From contig CAYPEJ010000001.1 of assembly GCA_964409685.1 (NCBI GenBank), positions 248,001-312,000 on the forward strand: DNA of 64,000 bases, given 5' to 3'. A program made the position numbers and the translations under genes. The DNA comes from Clostridium_AI sp964409685 (lineage in GTDB: Bacteria; Bacillota; Clostridia; Lachnospirales; Lachnospiraceae). The notes beneath the pieces were generated by a model. That model was not told where the DNA came from. It worked only from the letters and a program-made list of their open reading frames with translations, and ran no database searches. Positions 19,168-27,564 of this stretch are shown here, in pieces; within the stretch, counting starts at the first letter, position 1; each line of letters begins with the position of its first letter.

Positions 19168-20412
19168 ATGATTACACAAAGACCAAAAGGAACGCAAGAC
19201 TGGTTTGGTGAAAATATGCACAAACGTACTGTAATTGAAAAATTGGCGAGAGAACTTTGTAGAACATACAATATCAAAGAAGTCATTACACCAGTATTCG
19301 AACATACCGTATTATTCCAACGCGGGGTTGGTGAAACAACAGACGTAGTACAAAAAGAAATGTATACATTTGAAGACAAAGGGAACAGAAGTATTACATT
19401 AAAACCAGAAGGAACAGCAGGAGCAATTCGTGCTTACCTTGAAAACAATTTATATGCAGAAAGCCAACCAACAAAAATGTTCTATGTAACACCAGCATTC
19501 CGTTATGAACAACCACAAAGCGGTCGTTTAAGACAACATCACCAATTCGGTGTAGAATTCGTTGGTTCTAAGAGCCCACTTGCAGAAGTAGAATTAATCA
19601 CATTAATTACTACATTTATCAAGAGAATCGGCTTAAAAAATGCAAAACTTCACATCAACAGCATTGGCTGTAAAGAATGTAGAAAAGTTTACAACGACGC
19701 ATTACTAGCGTATTTAAAAGAATATGAAAATGAACTTTGTCCAACATGTAGAGAACGTATGCAAAAGAATCCTTTACGTGTTATCGACTGTAAAGTGCCA
19801 GCTTGTAAAGAAATCGTAGCAAAAGCACCTCGTACCATCGACTATTTAGATGACGAATGTAGAGAACATTTCGAAGAATTGCAAGCACTACTAAATGAAT
19901 TAAATATCCCATACGAAATTGACACAGGAATCGTTCGTGGATTAGATTACTATACAAAAACAGTATTTGAATTCGTAAATGAAGAAGGTTTCACACTTTG
20001 CGGTGGTGGTCGTTACGATAACCTTATCAATGAAATCGAACCAAAACAAGATATTCCATCTGTAGGTTTTGGTATGGGTATTGAACGAATCATTTACTTC
20101 TTAGAAAAAGAAGGTGTAGAAGTAGAGAAAGCTCCAGAGATTTCATTATACGTTGGTATCTTAGGAAAAAATGCGAAAGCAAAAGCCTATGCGATTGTAA
20201 ATGAAATGCGTTCAAATGGCATTGTTGTAGAAACAGATTATCTTGATCGTAGTGTAAAAGCACAGATGAAATATGCAAATAAAATCGGTGCGAAAAACAC
20301 AGTGATTATTGGTGAAGATGAATTAGCCAATAACAAAGCTGTGATTAAGAATATGGAGACACATGAGCAAACAGAAGTTGCGTTAGATGAGATTAGTAAG
20401 TATTTTCTTTAG
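19168..20412 (+). CDS. hisS: Histidyl-tRNA synthetase
   Basis: 414 residues, class II synthetase charging tRNA-His. Motifs: RPKGTQDW at the N-terminus, motif 2 (AFRYEQPQSGRLRQHHQFGVE), the histidine-specific RGLDYYTKTVFEF and GGGRYDNL, and motif 3 (GFGMGIERI). The C-terminal anticodon-binding domain is present (LDRSVKAQMKYANKIGA). It uses AGA/GAA/CCA codons strongly, as expected for a highly expressed gene. It lies 28 bases after the HD-GYP gene, with AAGGAGGAAC before the ATG. Confidence 0.97.
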   Translation: MITQRPKGTQDWFGENMHKRTVIEKLARELCRTYNIKEVITPVFEHTVLFQRGVGETTDVVQKEMYTFEDKGNRSITLKPEGTAGAIRAYLENNLYAESQPTKMFYVTPAFRYEQPQSGRLRQHHQFGVEFVGSKSPLAEVELITLITTFIKRIGLKNAKLHINSIGCKECRKVYNDALLAYLKEYENELCPTCRERMQKNPLRVIDCKVPACKEIVAKAPRTIDYLDDECREHFEELQALLNELNIPYEIDTGIVRGLDYYTKTVFEFVNEEGFTLCGGGRYDNLINEIEPKQDIPSVGFGMGIERIIYFLEKEGVEVEKAPEISLYVGILGKNAKAKAYAIVNEMRSNGIVVETDYLDRSVKAQMKYANKIGAKNTVIIGEDELANNKAVIKNMETHEQTEVALDEISKYFL

Positions 20413-20490
20413 TGAGTACTATTTATAATGAATATTATCTAAGGTAATGAATGGGAATTGATGTTCTGTCATAGATAAGAGGGATAGGAT

Positions 20491-20766
20491 ATGGATTGGA
20501 TGAAGTTGTTACTTGTGTATCTGCTTGTTCTAAACATAATTGGATTTATCATGATGGGAATAGACAAGAGGTGCGCCAAGAAAGGGAAGTGGAGAATTCC
20601 TGAGGCTAGACTGATGCTGTGCGCGGCGTTTGGCGGGAGTATTGGTTCGCTTCTTGGAATGAAGTGTTTTCGTCATAAGACAAAGCATCCGAAGTTTTAT
20701 GTTGGGATTCCAGTGATACTTGTGGTACAGGTTTTGGCTGTAGTGTGGGTATGGATGAAGAGGTAG
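20491..20766 (+). CDS. DUF1294 family small membrane protein
   Basis: 91 residues with an N-terminal hydrophobic helix, a conserved MGIDKRCAKKGKWRIPE loop, a Gly-rich second segment (AFGGSIGSLLGM) and a C-terminal helix. This is the DUF1294 pattern, a membrane family of unknown role. GGGATAGG gives a weak ribosome site. It is read in the same direction as hisS and ends in a strong terminator. Confidence 0.85.
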   Translation: MDWMKLLLVYLLVLNIIGFIMMGIDKRCAKKGKWRIPEARLMLCAAFGGSIGSLLGMKCFRHKTKHPKFYVGIPVILVVQVLAVVWVWMKR

Positions 20767-20796
20767 AAGTTGGGATATAAGTAAGATTGATACGGG

Positions 20797-20842
20797 ACTG
20801 CTCCTAGTGTTTGGTAGGGATGACTAAGGAGCAGTTCTTTTG
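20797..20842 (+). terminator. Terminator after the DUF1294 gene
   Basis: ACTGCTCCT (20797-20805) pairs with AGGAGCAGT (20827-20835); an inner AGT/ACT extends the stem, and a T-rich run follows. Confidence 0.88.
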
Positions 20843-20905
20843 TTTTATGATATGTGAAATGAATTACTTTGTCAGGTTATGACAGATATTGCGTTGAGAG
20901 GCTTG

Positions 20906-20934
20906 TTGACATTTTATTTATATGTGTATATTAT
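20906..20934 (+). promoter_or_regulatory. Strong promoter in the gene-free stretch before the ATPase/nuclease pair
   Basis: TTGACA (20906-20911), a 17-bp spacer and TATTAT (20929-20934, 5 of 6 matches). The predicted start is near 20941. Confidence 0.75.
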
Positions 20935-20940
20935 AAAAAT

Positions 20941-21046
20941 AAATATTTAGAGTATAAACAATTTTCGCTGCCTGTAAATTAGCTAATAAAGGTACAGGTT
21001 CTAAATCATATAAGTAGAAATAAGTTCCGTTTATCGGGACTTTTTT
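20941..21046 (+). ncRNA. Candidate small RNA or attenuating leader (~106 nt)
   Basis: The transcript from the promoter at 20906-20934 would end at a terminator at 21022-21046. Inside are CCTGTA (20971-20976) pairing with TACAGG (20993-20998) and an outer TTTAG/CTAAA pairing (20946-20950 with 21001-21005). No open reading frame of note is present, and it matches no riboswitch class I know. Because the ATPase gene begins 80 bases after the terminator and has no obvious promoter of its own, the RNA may instead be a leader whose terminator is bypassed under some condition. Confidence 0.5.
21022..21046 (+). terminator. Terminator ending the candidate small RNA
   Basis: AAGTTCCG (21022-21029) / CGGGACTT (21035-21042, one G-T pair) with a 5-base loop and T6. 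Confidence 0.8.
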
Positions 21047-21125
21047 AATAGTGCTGATGAAGGGCAATGTCTAAATATTTCTATAGTACGAGAGATAATT
21101 ATTTGAATAATGCGAGGTGTAGTTG

Positions 21126-22475
21126 ATGAATAATTGGAGAGTGCATGTAGAGGGATTTGGTAAGATAAGAGAGGCAGATATTGAAGTAGGTCCGTTTACG
21201 ATGTTTACAGGAGATAATAATAGTGGGAAAAGCTACTTGATGACATTAATATGGGGAATAAAAAATAATCCGATAAGCTTACTCATCAATCTTAATGATA
21301 AAGCTCACTTAGAGGAATTTTCAAGTATGGATTCATATAGGCATTGTGAAAAAGTATTATTTGAAGTTAGGAAGCAATTAGACAGAGAAAACAGTGAGAA
21401 TATAGATTTAGTAGATATAGATTGTTTTGTTCAATTTTACAATGATTTGTTGTTTTGTTATAAAGACAGGATGGTGAAAAAGTTATTTTGTAGTGAAAAT
21501 GTTACGATAGACAAAATTATAGTCACCTTCAATAAGGAAAGATTAAAGAAAGAATTCAAAGAGATAGTGAATAATGAGTTGATTTTAGAACCATTTTCTT
21601 TTACATCACAAGATAATTTGTCTAAAGATAGGACTTGTAGTTTGGTAGGTGGGGTCTTTATTTTTACTGAGATATTGATTTCATACTATTTCCACAAAAA
21701 GGGAATGGGTTATGTTCAAGTAAATGCATATTTTCCAACATCCAGAACAGGCTTTGTGTTGTCCTATAAAATGTTAATGGATTATGTGGTCAAATCGACA
21801 TTCAATCCCGAATATCGACAAAACACTAATTTAACAATGCCATGTCAACAATTATTACAAAATATTAACTGGCTCAGTGAGAATAATGGTGTTTATGGTC
21901 AATTTGAACATATAACAAGATTTATGGAAAAGCAAATTACTTCTGGAAAAATAGAATTAGGAAGTAATATTTCGACTGAATTATTTTACTATCCAGCAGA
22001 AGTGCAAGACCAAAGACTAGAAATGAAACTTTGTTCAGGAGTAGTTACGGAAGTTGCATTAGTTATTATGTTTTTAAAACATCTTGGTTTAGAAAGCATC
22101 ACCATTGAAGAACCTGAAATGTGTCTACATCCAAAATTACAATGGCAATATGCAAGAGCCTTTATTAAAATGTATAACGCTGGTTTACCAATATGCATGG
22201 CTACTCATAGTGATATTTTCATGGCGCATGTAAACAATATGATTCAGTTAAAGAATAATCCAGACAAAGAACGTTTAATGGAAGAATATGATTACGACCA
22301 AGACGACCTGATATCAGCAGAAGATGTGAAAGTGTACCATTTTGATGTTCAAGGTGATGGAATGACAAAGATTACATCAATTGAAGCGGATGAAAATGGT
22401 TTTAAAATACCATCTTTTCAAAAAGCATTAAAAGAACTTTTAGAGCAAAGATACGCATTTGAGACGGAGGATTAA
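21126..22475 (+). CDS. AAA/ABC-type ATPase, first gene of a putative defence pair
   Basis: A 449-residue cytoplasmic ATPase of the SMC/RecF-like AAA_15 type. Walker A is GDNNSGKS at 29-36; Walker B/signature is TIEEPEMCLHP with E328/E329; a switch His follows in CMATHSD. The middle (about 60-280) is unrecognised and AT-rich in codon use. Such stand-alone ATPases are usually the regulators or motors of anti-phage modules, with an effector nuclease encoded next door; the next gene is just such a candidate, 2 bases downstream. The start is ATG 21126, with GAGGTG 6 bases upstream; the TTG just before it is less likely. Confidence 0.82.
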   Translation: MNNWRVHVEGFGKIREADIEVGPFTMFTGDNNSGKSYLMTLIWGIKNNPISLLINLNDKAHLEEFSSMDSYRHCEKVLFEVRKQLDRENSENIDLVDIDCFVQFYNDLLFCYKDRMVKKLFCSENVTIDKIIVTFNKERLKKEFKEIVNNELILEPFSFTSQDNLSKDRTCSLVGGVFIFTEILISYYFHKKGMGYVQVNAYFPTSRTGFVLSYKMLMDYVVKSTFNPEYRQNTNLTMPCQQLLQNINWLSENNGVYGQFEHITRFMEKQITSGKIELGSNISTELFYYPAEVQDQRLEMKLCSGVVTEVALVIMFLKHLGLESITIEEPEMCLHPKLQWQYARAFIKMYNAGLPICMATHSDIFMAHVNNMIQLKNNPDKERLMEEYDYDQDDLISAEDVKVYHFDVQGDGMTKITSIEADENGFKIPSFQKALKELLEQRYAFETED

Positions 22476-22477
22476 GT

Positions 22478-23056
22478 ATGTTTGACGATACGATTCAGAA
22501 GCGGATTAATGAATTAGATGAGCGTTTAGTGAATTATTCCGATAAGGAACTAATGTTTCAAGAAAGACAATCGGAAGGTAAAATGAAAATTATTTTGGAA
22601 CTATCAAATCCGTGTGTTATGTTTCGTGATGTAGATGAAAATTGTCTAAATTACTTTAAATGCAAGAAAACTGCCGATTGCATTGTTTTTGAGCAAAAAA
22701 CAAATTGCAATTGGGCATTACATATTTTTGAGATGAAGAGAACTGTAAAATCTAAGGAGTGGGCAAAAATACAAGAACAGTTTAAAGGTGCATATTATAA
22801 CGCACTTTCTATTGCAGGATTTCTAGGGATAAACGATGTAATAAACGAGACAAAATTGTATACTTGCTTTTTAAATGATAAAATGTCAGTGGATTCACTT
22901 GAAATGCATGCGGATTTAGTAGATTCTAATGATGGAGCAAAAAGTTGGAGAAAGGGAATTGTCAATATAGATGGTTTTGAATCGAAAAAGTATCCTATGG
23001 AAAAATTGCAAGTTGATGATAGTTGTGAAATGCGTTATATTATGAGTGGAGAATAG
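22478..23056 (+). CDS. PD-(D/E)XK-like nuclease candidate, second gene of the pair
   Basis: 192 residues, no recognised full-length family. The segment from D67 (TADCIVFEQ) through E85-x-K87 (HIFEMKRT) followed by Q100-F has the D...ExK...Q layout of PD-(D/E)XK nucleases, flanked by hydrophobic strands. That fits an effector nuclease controlled by the ATPase encoded 2 bases upstream, but the call rests on a motif alone. The ribosome site GGAGG is inside the end of the ATPase gene, so the two are translationally coupled. Confidence 0.55.
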   Translation: MFDDTIQKRINELDERLVNYSDKELMFQERQSEGKMKIILELSNPCVMFRDVDENCLNYFKCKKTADCIVFEQKTNCNWALHIFEMKRTVKSKEWAKIQEQFKGAYYNALSIAGFLGINDVINETKLYTCFLNDKMSVDSLEMHADLVDSNDGAKSWRKGIVNIDGFESKKYPMEKLQVDDSCEMRYIMSGE

Positions 23057-23081
23057 TAAAATTTGAAAGGAGCAATTATCT

Positions 23082-24335
23082 ATGAAGAAAACCAAATCAA
23101 CATTTCTACGAGTAGCAATCTTACTCACATTTGCAATTCTAGTAGCATTTCAACCATCCACACTAACGCACGCAGCTACATCCTCAACTTTAAGTGTAAG
23201 CGGATATTCCTCACTTACTTCCATAACTCAAGGACAAGCCTTCATTGTGAAAGGAACAGTAACATCCAATTACACTATCACTAAAGTAACAGCGTACATA
23301 GCCAATACTAGTGGCACCATTCTTTACACAAAATCAGCAACACCAAACGCATACAGCTACAATCTTTCAGGATTAGATTCCGCTATGCGCTTCGACTTAT
23401 TATCCGCAGGCAGCTATGTATTCAAGGTTGACGCAAAAGATTCCTCAGGAACATCTAAAAATATCTTAAAACAAAGCTTTACCGTAGTGAGCAACAGTAG
23501 TATCACAGTATCAGGTGCAACTATCCCAACATCAATCTATGTAGGAAATGTATTTTATGTAAAAGGAACTATAACTTCTAAATATAGTCTAACAGCCGTA
23601 ACAGGAGGTGTGTATACAACTTCTGGAACTGCAAAATTTTCAAAGACTGTTTATCCAAGCACAACTACATACAACTTAACAGGAATTGATAAATATATGA
23701 CATTCAACACTTTATCCGCAGGAACTTACGTCTATAAGATAACTGCAAGTGATTCTAACGGATACACGAAAGTTTTAGTTAATGCTACCTTTACTGTAAA
23801 AGCAAATACAGTGACAACAGGTGTTTCCAACTGGCTCTCTAGTTGTAAGAGTCTACTAACATACTACGCAAACAACGGCTTTTCCTATGGCGTAGCATCT
23901 CCAAGCTATATCGGTACCAAGACAACCAACGCCAAGACAAACTGTGCAGCCTATGTATCATGGTGTCTCTATGAAAATGGATTTGTAACCAATGTTTCCG
24001 CAACAAACCAATTTGCACAAGGGGCAGCCGCTTATGTATATGACCTTGGATGGGAGATGAATACAGATATTAATGACATCCAAACAGGTGATATCGTATA
24101 CTATAACCAAAGTAATGTAACAGAAACAACACGTCTTGAAGCAATTGAATGGCTCAAAACACACAATGCAAACAATGCTACATCAGGAATGCATGTAGAT
24201 ATCTGCTATGATGCAGCTAATAGTAAATATTTATCTGCAGGTGATGACGCATACATCACAACTGGAAATGTTTCAACTCACAGTTCTAGTTATATGAAAA
24301 ATCATTTTGTATGCTCGTTCCGTTATCCATCATAA
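23082..24335 (+). CDS. Secreted protein with two Ig-like repeats and an NlpC/P60- or CHAP-like peptidase domain
   Basis: 417 residues. A signal peptide is evident (KKTK, then a hydrophobic stretch, cleavage near THAA). Two ~100-residue beta-rich repeats follow (each with SI..GQAFIVKGT or NVFYVKGTITS, then a TYNLTGIDKYM-type motif). The last ~165 residues have a papain-like arrangement: Cys in KTNCAAYVSWCLYENGF and His in SGMHVDICYD. It would act on cell-wall peptides outside the cell. AAAGGAG precedes the start. It lies 25 bases after the nuclease-like gene but appears functionally separate. Confidence 0.8.
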   Translation: MKKTKSTFLRVAILLTFAILVAFQPSTLTHAATSSTLSVSGYSSLTSITQGQAFIVKGTVTSNYTITKVTAYIANTSGTILYTKSATPNAYSYNLSGLDSAMRFDLLSAGSYVFKVDAKDSSGTSKNILKQSFTVVSNSSITVSGATIPTSIYVGNVFYVKGTITSKYSLTAVTGGVYTTSGTAKFSKTVYPSTTTYNLTGIDKYMTFNTLSAGTYVYKITASDSNGYTKVLVNATFTVKANTVTTGVSNWLSSCKSLLTYYANNGFSYGVASPSYIGTKTTNAKTNCAAYVSWCLYENGFVTNVSATNQFAQGAAAYVYDLGWEMNTDINDIQTGDIVYYNQSNVTETTRLEAIEWLKTHNANNATSGMHVDICYDAANSKYLSAGDDAYITTGNVSTHSSSYMKNHFVCSFRYPS

Positions 24336-24383
24336 TGAAAGATGGCAATGAGATAAAAATAACTAGAAAATGAGTTTTAAATC

Positions 24384-24412
24384 TTGTTATTTCGCAATAT
24401 TTATGCTATACT
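24384..24412 (+). promoter_or_regulatory. Promoter of the preQ1-controlled operon
   Basis: TTGTTA (24384-24389), a 17-bp spacer and an extended TGC-TATACT (-10 at 24407-24412). The start near 24419 lies 17 bases before the riboswitch. Confidence 0.75.
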
Positions 24413-24435
24413 TTTCTTCGCAAAAAAATGAATAA

Positions 24436-24474
24436 GACAGTTCGCAACCATCCTGTCTAAAAACAAAACTATGG
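24436..24474 (+). promoter_or_regulatory. preQ1-I riboswitch aptamer
   Basis: Stem P1 is GACAG (24436-24440) with CTGTC (24453-24457); the loop starts TTCGCAAC as in known preQ1-I aptamers. An A-rich tail (TAAAAACAAAACT) leads to ATGG (24471-24474), which pairs with CCAT (24448-24451) in the loop to form the H-type pseudoknot. Downstream genes encode a queuosine-precursor transporter and a QueL-like radical SAM enzyme, which fits the ligand. Confidence 0.88.
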
Positions 24475-24502
24475 ACCTACATAGCGTTTCGCTATTTTAT
24501 TT

Positions 24503-24531
24503 AGGTGCATATTTTATGCACCTTTTTTTTT
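24503..24531 (+). terminator. Riboswitch-controlled terminator
   Basis: AGGTGCATA (24503-24511) / TATGCACCT (24515-24523) followed by T9. The competing antiterminator is ATGGACCTA (24471-24479) with TAGGTGCAT (24502-24510, one mismatch). Ligand binding would capture ATGG in the pseudoknot and so favour termination. Confidence 0.85.
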
Positions 24532-24649
24532 ACTAGGAGACAAGAGTGTGTGGAACACACCTTTTGTTTTTACTGATATTTAATAAGAAAATATCAAAAA
24601 TCGAAACGCATTCATTCAGTGGTCTGAGTAGGGAAAACTGGAGGAAACT

Positions 24650-25474
24650 ATGCAAGAAAATCAGAAGAAACAATATAAGCAAAACGCTCAAAAAGTTCAA
24701 AATGCTCAGAAAATTCAAGAAACCCAATCACAACAAGCTTCTAAGTCAAATCAAGACATGGAGCGCTATTCTATCATCACCGAGAAAAATCCAAGGGAAA
24801 TCCTTCTACTACGTGGAAGAGGATGTGCGTGGAAAAAATGTACATTTTGTGATTATCACTTAGATTATTCTAAAGATGATGACGAAAACTACAGATTGAA
24901 TTCAAATGAACTAGACAAAATCACAGGTCAATATCATCATTTGGAACTCATTAATTCAGGCAGTTTTCTAGAACTCGACACACGTACAATGAATAAAATT
25001 TTAACACTATGTAAAGAAAAAGAGATATACACCTTACACTTTGAAAGCCACTGGATGTATCGCAATCATATCCAACAATGGCGTGAAAAATTTAAAGCAA
25101 TCGGTGTAGAACTTAAAATCAAAATCGGAGTGGAAACATTTGACTATCACTACCGAGAACATATTTTGAAGAAAGGAATTTCTACTGAAAGTGTAGAAGA
25201 AATGTCGAAATATTTTGACGAAGTCTGTCTATTACAAGGATTGAAAGGACAGACAGCAGAAAGTATGAAGAATGATATTGAACTAGGGCTTCAATATTTC
25301 GAGCGAGTCTGTGTAAATATCATGGTGGAAAACTCTACTGAGATAAAACCAGACAAGCAAGTGATTCAGACATTTATGGAAACCATTTATCCAATTTACA
25401 AGGATCAAGACAGAATCGACATACTACTAAATAACACAGACTTTGGAGTTGGAGGAGCAAAAGAAAATGAGTAA
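24650..25474 (+). CDS. queL: Radical SAM protein, probable queuine lyase (QueL-like)
   Basis: 274 residues with a cluster motif CX4CX2C (GCAWKKCTFCDY) after a Lys/Gln-rich ~40-residue N-terminal tail, and Elp3/B12-type radical SAM features (INSGSFLELD, FESHW, IGVETFD). The preQ1 riboswitch upstream and a YhhQ-type transporter overlapping its end place it in queuosine precursor salvage. The known clostridial partner of that kind is QueL, which cleaves queuine to preQ1. The gene name is inferred from context plus fold; activity is not shown. CTGGAGG precedes the start. Its end overlaps the next start by 8 bases. Confidence 0.7.
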   Translation: MQENQKKQYKQNAQKVQNAQKIQETQSQQASKSNQDMERYSIITEKNPREILLLRGRGCAWKKCTFCDYHLDYSKDDDENYRLNSNELDKITGQYHHLELINSGSFLELDTRTMNKILTLCKEKEIYTLHFESHWMYRNHIQQWREKFKAIGVELKIKIGVETFDYHYREHILKKGISTESVEEMSKYFDEVCLLQGLKGQTAESMKNDIELGLQYFERVCVNIMVENSTEIKPDKQVIQTFMETIYPIYKDQDRIDILLNNTDFGVGGAKENE

Positions 25475-26186
25475 CGAATTACTATTAATTGTGAGTATCG
25501 TTCTAATATATGGAGCGTTAGTAATGTGGTTTTATATGTTTGGAAAAAAGGGTTTGATTACATTTTCCGTGTTAGCCACAATTACAGCAAATATAGAAGT
25601 ACTAATTTTAGTAAAAGCCTTTGGATTAGACCAAACACTTGGAAATGTTATGTTTGCATCCTCTTTTCTAGCAACAGATATTTTAAGTGAATTATATGGA
25701 AAAGAAGAAGCAAGAAAGACGGTAAATATCGGAATCGCAACATCTATCACGTTTATTTTATTTACACAATTTTGGTTTTTGTATACACCAGCAAGTGGTG
25801 ATTTTGTAATGGAACATTTAAAAGTAATCTTTTCCACGACACCACGTATGATGACAGCAAGTTTACTTGTATTTGCCATTGCACAAAAATTCGATGTGTG
25901 GGCATATCATAAATGGTGGAATTTCACTACAAAGTTATGTGGTGACAAAAGAAAATATTTATGGGTGCGTAACAATGGTTCCACTTTAATCTCCCAATTG
26001 ATAAATACCATTCTATTTACAACCTTTGCATTTGCAGGAACTTACAATATATCGACTCTAATTAGTATCGCAGTATCAAGCTACATTGTTTTTATTTTTA
26101 CAAGCTTGGCAGATACTCCAATTGTGTATTTAGCACGCTTTTTATACGAGCGAAAATTAATACAGGGAGAGAAATGTAGGAAATAG
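25467..26186 (+). CDS. yhhQ: Queuosine precursor transporter (YhhQ/VUT family)
   Basis: 239 residues, about six membrane helices, with the family motifs SFLATDILSELYGKEEARK, RNNGSTLISQLINT and SLADTPIVYLARF. Family members take up queuine, preQ0 or preQ1. The start is taken at ATG 25467, with GGAGGAG 10 bases upstream, overlapping the end of the radical SAM gene; the in-frame TTG at 25443 is unlikely. Expression is expected to fall when preQ1 is plentiful. Confidence 0.93.
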   Translation: MSNELLLIVSIVLIYGALVMWFYMFGKKGLITFSVLATITANIEVLILVKAFGLDQTLGNVMFASSFLATDILSELYGKEEARKTVNIGIATSITFILFTQFWFLYTPASGDFVMEHLKVIFSTTPRMMTASLLVFAIAQKFDVWAYHKWWNFTTKLCGDKRKYLWVRNNGSTLISQLINTILFTTFAFAGTYNISTLISIAVSSYIVFIFTSLADTPIVYLARFLYERKLIQGEKCRK

Positions 26187-26219
26187 AAAAAAATACCTTA
26201 CAAAAAAAGCGAAATCCTC

Positions 26220-26249
26220 TTGATTATATGTGTTAATTAGGGATATAAT
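26220..26249 (+). promoter_or_regulatory. Promoter of the uridine kinase gene
   Basis: TTGATT (26220-26225), an 18-bp spacer and a perfect TATAAT (26244-26249), 44 bases upstream of the ATG. Confidence 0.65.
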
Positions 26250-26292
26250 AGGATGTTAGGTATAATATTCACATTTATGATGGAGGAAGACG

Positions 26293-26913
26293 ATGCAACA
26301 GGCAATGATTATCGGAATTGCTGGTGGTACTGGCTCAGGAAAGTCAACCCTAGCAGATAAATTGAGAGAAGCCTTTGAAGGTGAGATGGTCAGTTTATCA
26401 CATGACTATTACTATAAGTCAAATGATCATTTAACTTACGAAGAACGTACAAAATTAAATTATGATCACCCAGATGCTTTTGAAACAGAGCTTTTAATCG
26501 AACATATTAAGAAATTAAAAAAGGGAGAAGCAATTGAACATCCAGTATATTCATTTGTGGAACATACTCGTTTAAAAGAAACAGTAAAAGTGGAACCTGC
26601 TCGAGTTATCTTAGTAGATGGGATTCTGATTTTTGAAAACAAAGAGTTATGTGAACTTATGGATATTAAAGTGTTTGTAGATACAGACGCAGATGTACGT
26701 ATTATTCGTCGTTTAGTACGTGATGTACAAGAACGTGGAAGAAGTATGGATTCTGTGATTAGTCAGTATTTAAACACAGTAAAACCAATGCATGAAGAGT
26801 TTGTAGAACCAAGCAAAAAAAGAGCAGATGTAATTATTCCAGAGGGTGGATTTAATTCTGTTGCATTAGATATGCTTTTAGAAAGAATTAGAAGTTTTAT
26901 TGCGCAAGGTTAA
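26293..26913 (+). CDS. udk: Uridine kinase
   Basis: 206 residues; phosphorylates uridine and cytidine to UMP and CMP in pyrimidine salvage. P-loop GGTGSGKST near residues 11-18, the substrate motif SHDYYYK, NYDHPDAFETELL, and the lid RRLVRDVQERGRS. Length and motifs match the family. It has its own promoter and a long terminator, so it is probably monocistronic. Confidence 0.95.
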   Translation: MQQAMIIGIAGGTGSGKSTLADKLREAFEGEMVSLSHDYYYKSNDHLTYEERTKLNYDHPDAFETELLIEHIKKLKKGEAIEHPVYSFVEHTRLKETVKVEPARVILVDGILIFENKELCELMDIKVFVDTDADVRIIRRLVRDVQERGRSMDSVISQYLNTVKPMHEEFVEPSKKRADVIIPEGGFNSVALDMLLERIRSFIAQG

Positions 26914-26916
26914 TAT

Positions 26917-26980
26917 AAAAAAGGAGCCTAAGTATATTTGAATCAATGTATTTTATTCAAATATACTTAAGGCTTTTTTT
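26917..26980. terminator. Bidirectional terminator between udk and the zinc-ribbon gene
   Basis: A ~19-bp stem (26925-26943 with 26955-26974), with T7 on the plus side and A6 (T6 on the minus strand) on the other. Confidence 0.92.
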
Positions 26981-26991
26981 GATTACCATAT

Positions 26992-27408
26992 TTAGGTTTT
27001 GCTTCGGAATGAATATCCACACTTCGGACAACGTATTTCGACACGACCCTTGCCCCTAGGGATGCGGATGGTTTGCTTACAGTTCATGCATTTATAATAT
27101 TTATACTTTGGGAAATCTTTTACGCGACGAACCAAAAGATGAGAAGATTTTTTGCCTTTTGCTGAGTACTTCAGCCAAAGCATATTTTCTTTTTGGCGTT
27201 TCGCAAAGTTCTTAGAAAATATACGATAGATAGGATAAATCCATAAGACAGTGGATAGTATATAAAAAATCGCCCAATGCGTAAATGTGAACAGTAAGGA
27301 AAACACAATACTCATAATAATCAGTGCAGTTGTAAATTGGTCCACACCGTAACGACCATACAACATTTTATTCAGACCATTTTGAAATTTTCTTAATAAA
27401 TCTTGCAT
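26992..27408 (-). CDS. Membrane protein with C-terminal zinc ribbon
   Basis: 138 residues: an amphipathic N-terminus, two membrane helices (about 28-62), a basic loop, and a C-terminal zinc ribbon CMNCK...CPKCGY. No function is known; similar small proteins are common in Lachnospiraceae. GAAAGGAAATG gives the ribosome site. It is convergent with udk and shares its terminator. Confidence 0.75.
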   Translation of the reverse strand: MQDLLRKFQNGLNKMLYGRYGVDQFTTALIIMSIVFSLLFTFTHWAIFYILSTVLWIYPIYRIFSKNFAKRQKENMLWLKYSAKGKKSSHLLVRRVKDFPKYKYYKCMNCKQTIRIPRGKGRVEIRCPKCGYSFRSKT

Positions 27409-27510
27409 ACATTCATTTCCTTTCTGTGATGAAATAAATCTTACCTTGAGTGTATCATATTAAAAGAAGAAAATAAATGTTGAATATATTAACAATTGTA
27501 AAAAAAATAT

Positions 27511-27539
27511 AAAAACGATGAGATTTTAATATCCCATCG
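27511..27539 (-). terminator. Terminator of the 248-residue minus-strand gene
   Basis: On the minus strand CGATG (27539-27535) pairs with CATCG (27520-27516), with inner GATA/TATC-type pairs, followed by T5. Confidence 0.75.
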
Positions 27540-27564
27540 CTTTCACATCTCATTTATTAAATAT

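Noticed and set aside
24546..24571. Second hairpin with a T-rich tail in the leader of the radical SAM gene
   Set aside because: Only a 5-bp GTGTG/CACAC stem, and no role is needed after the T9 terminator; too weak to call.
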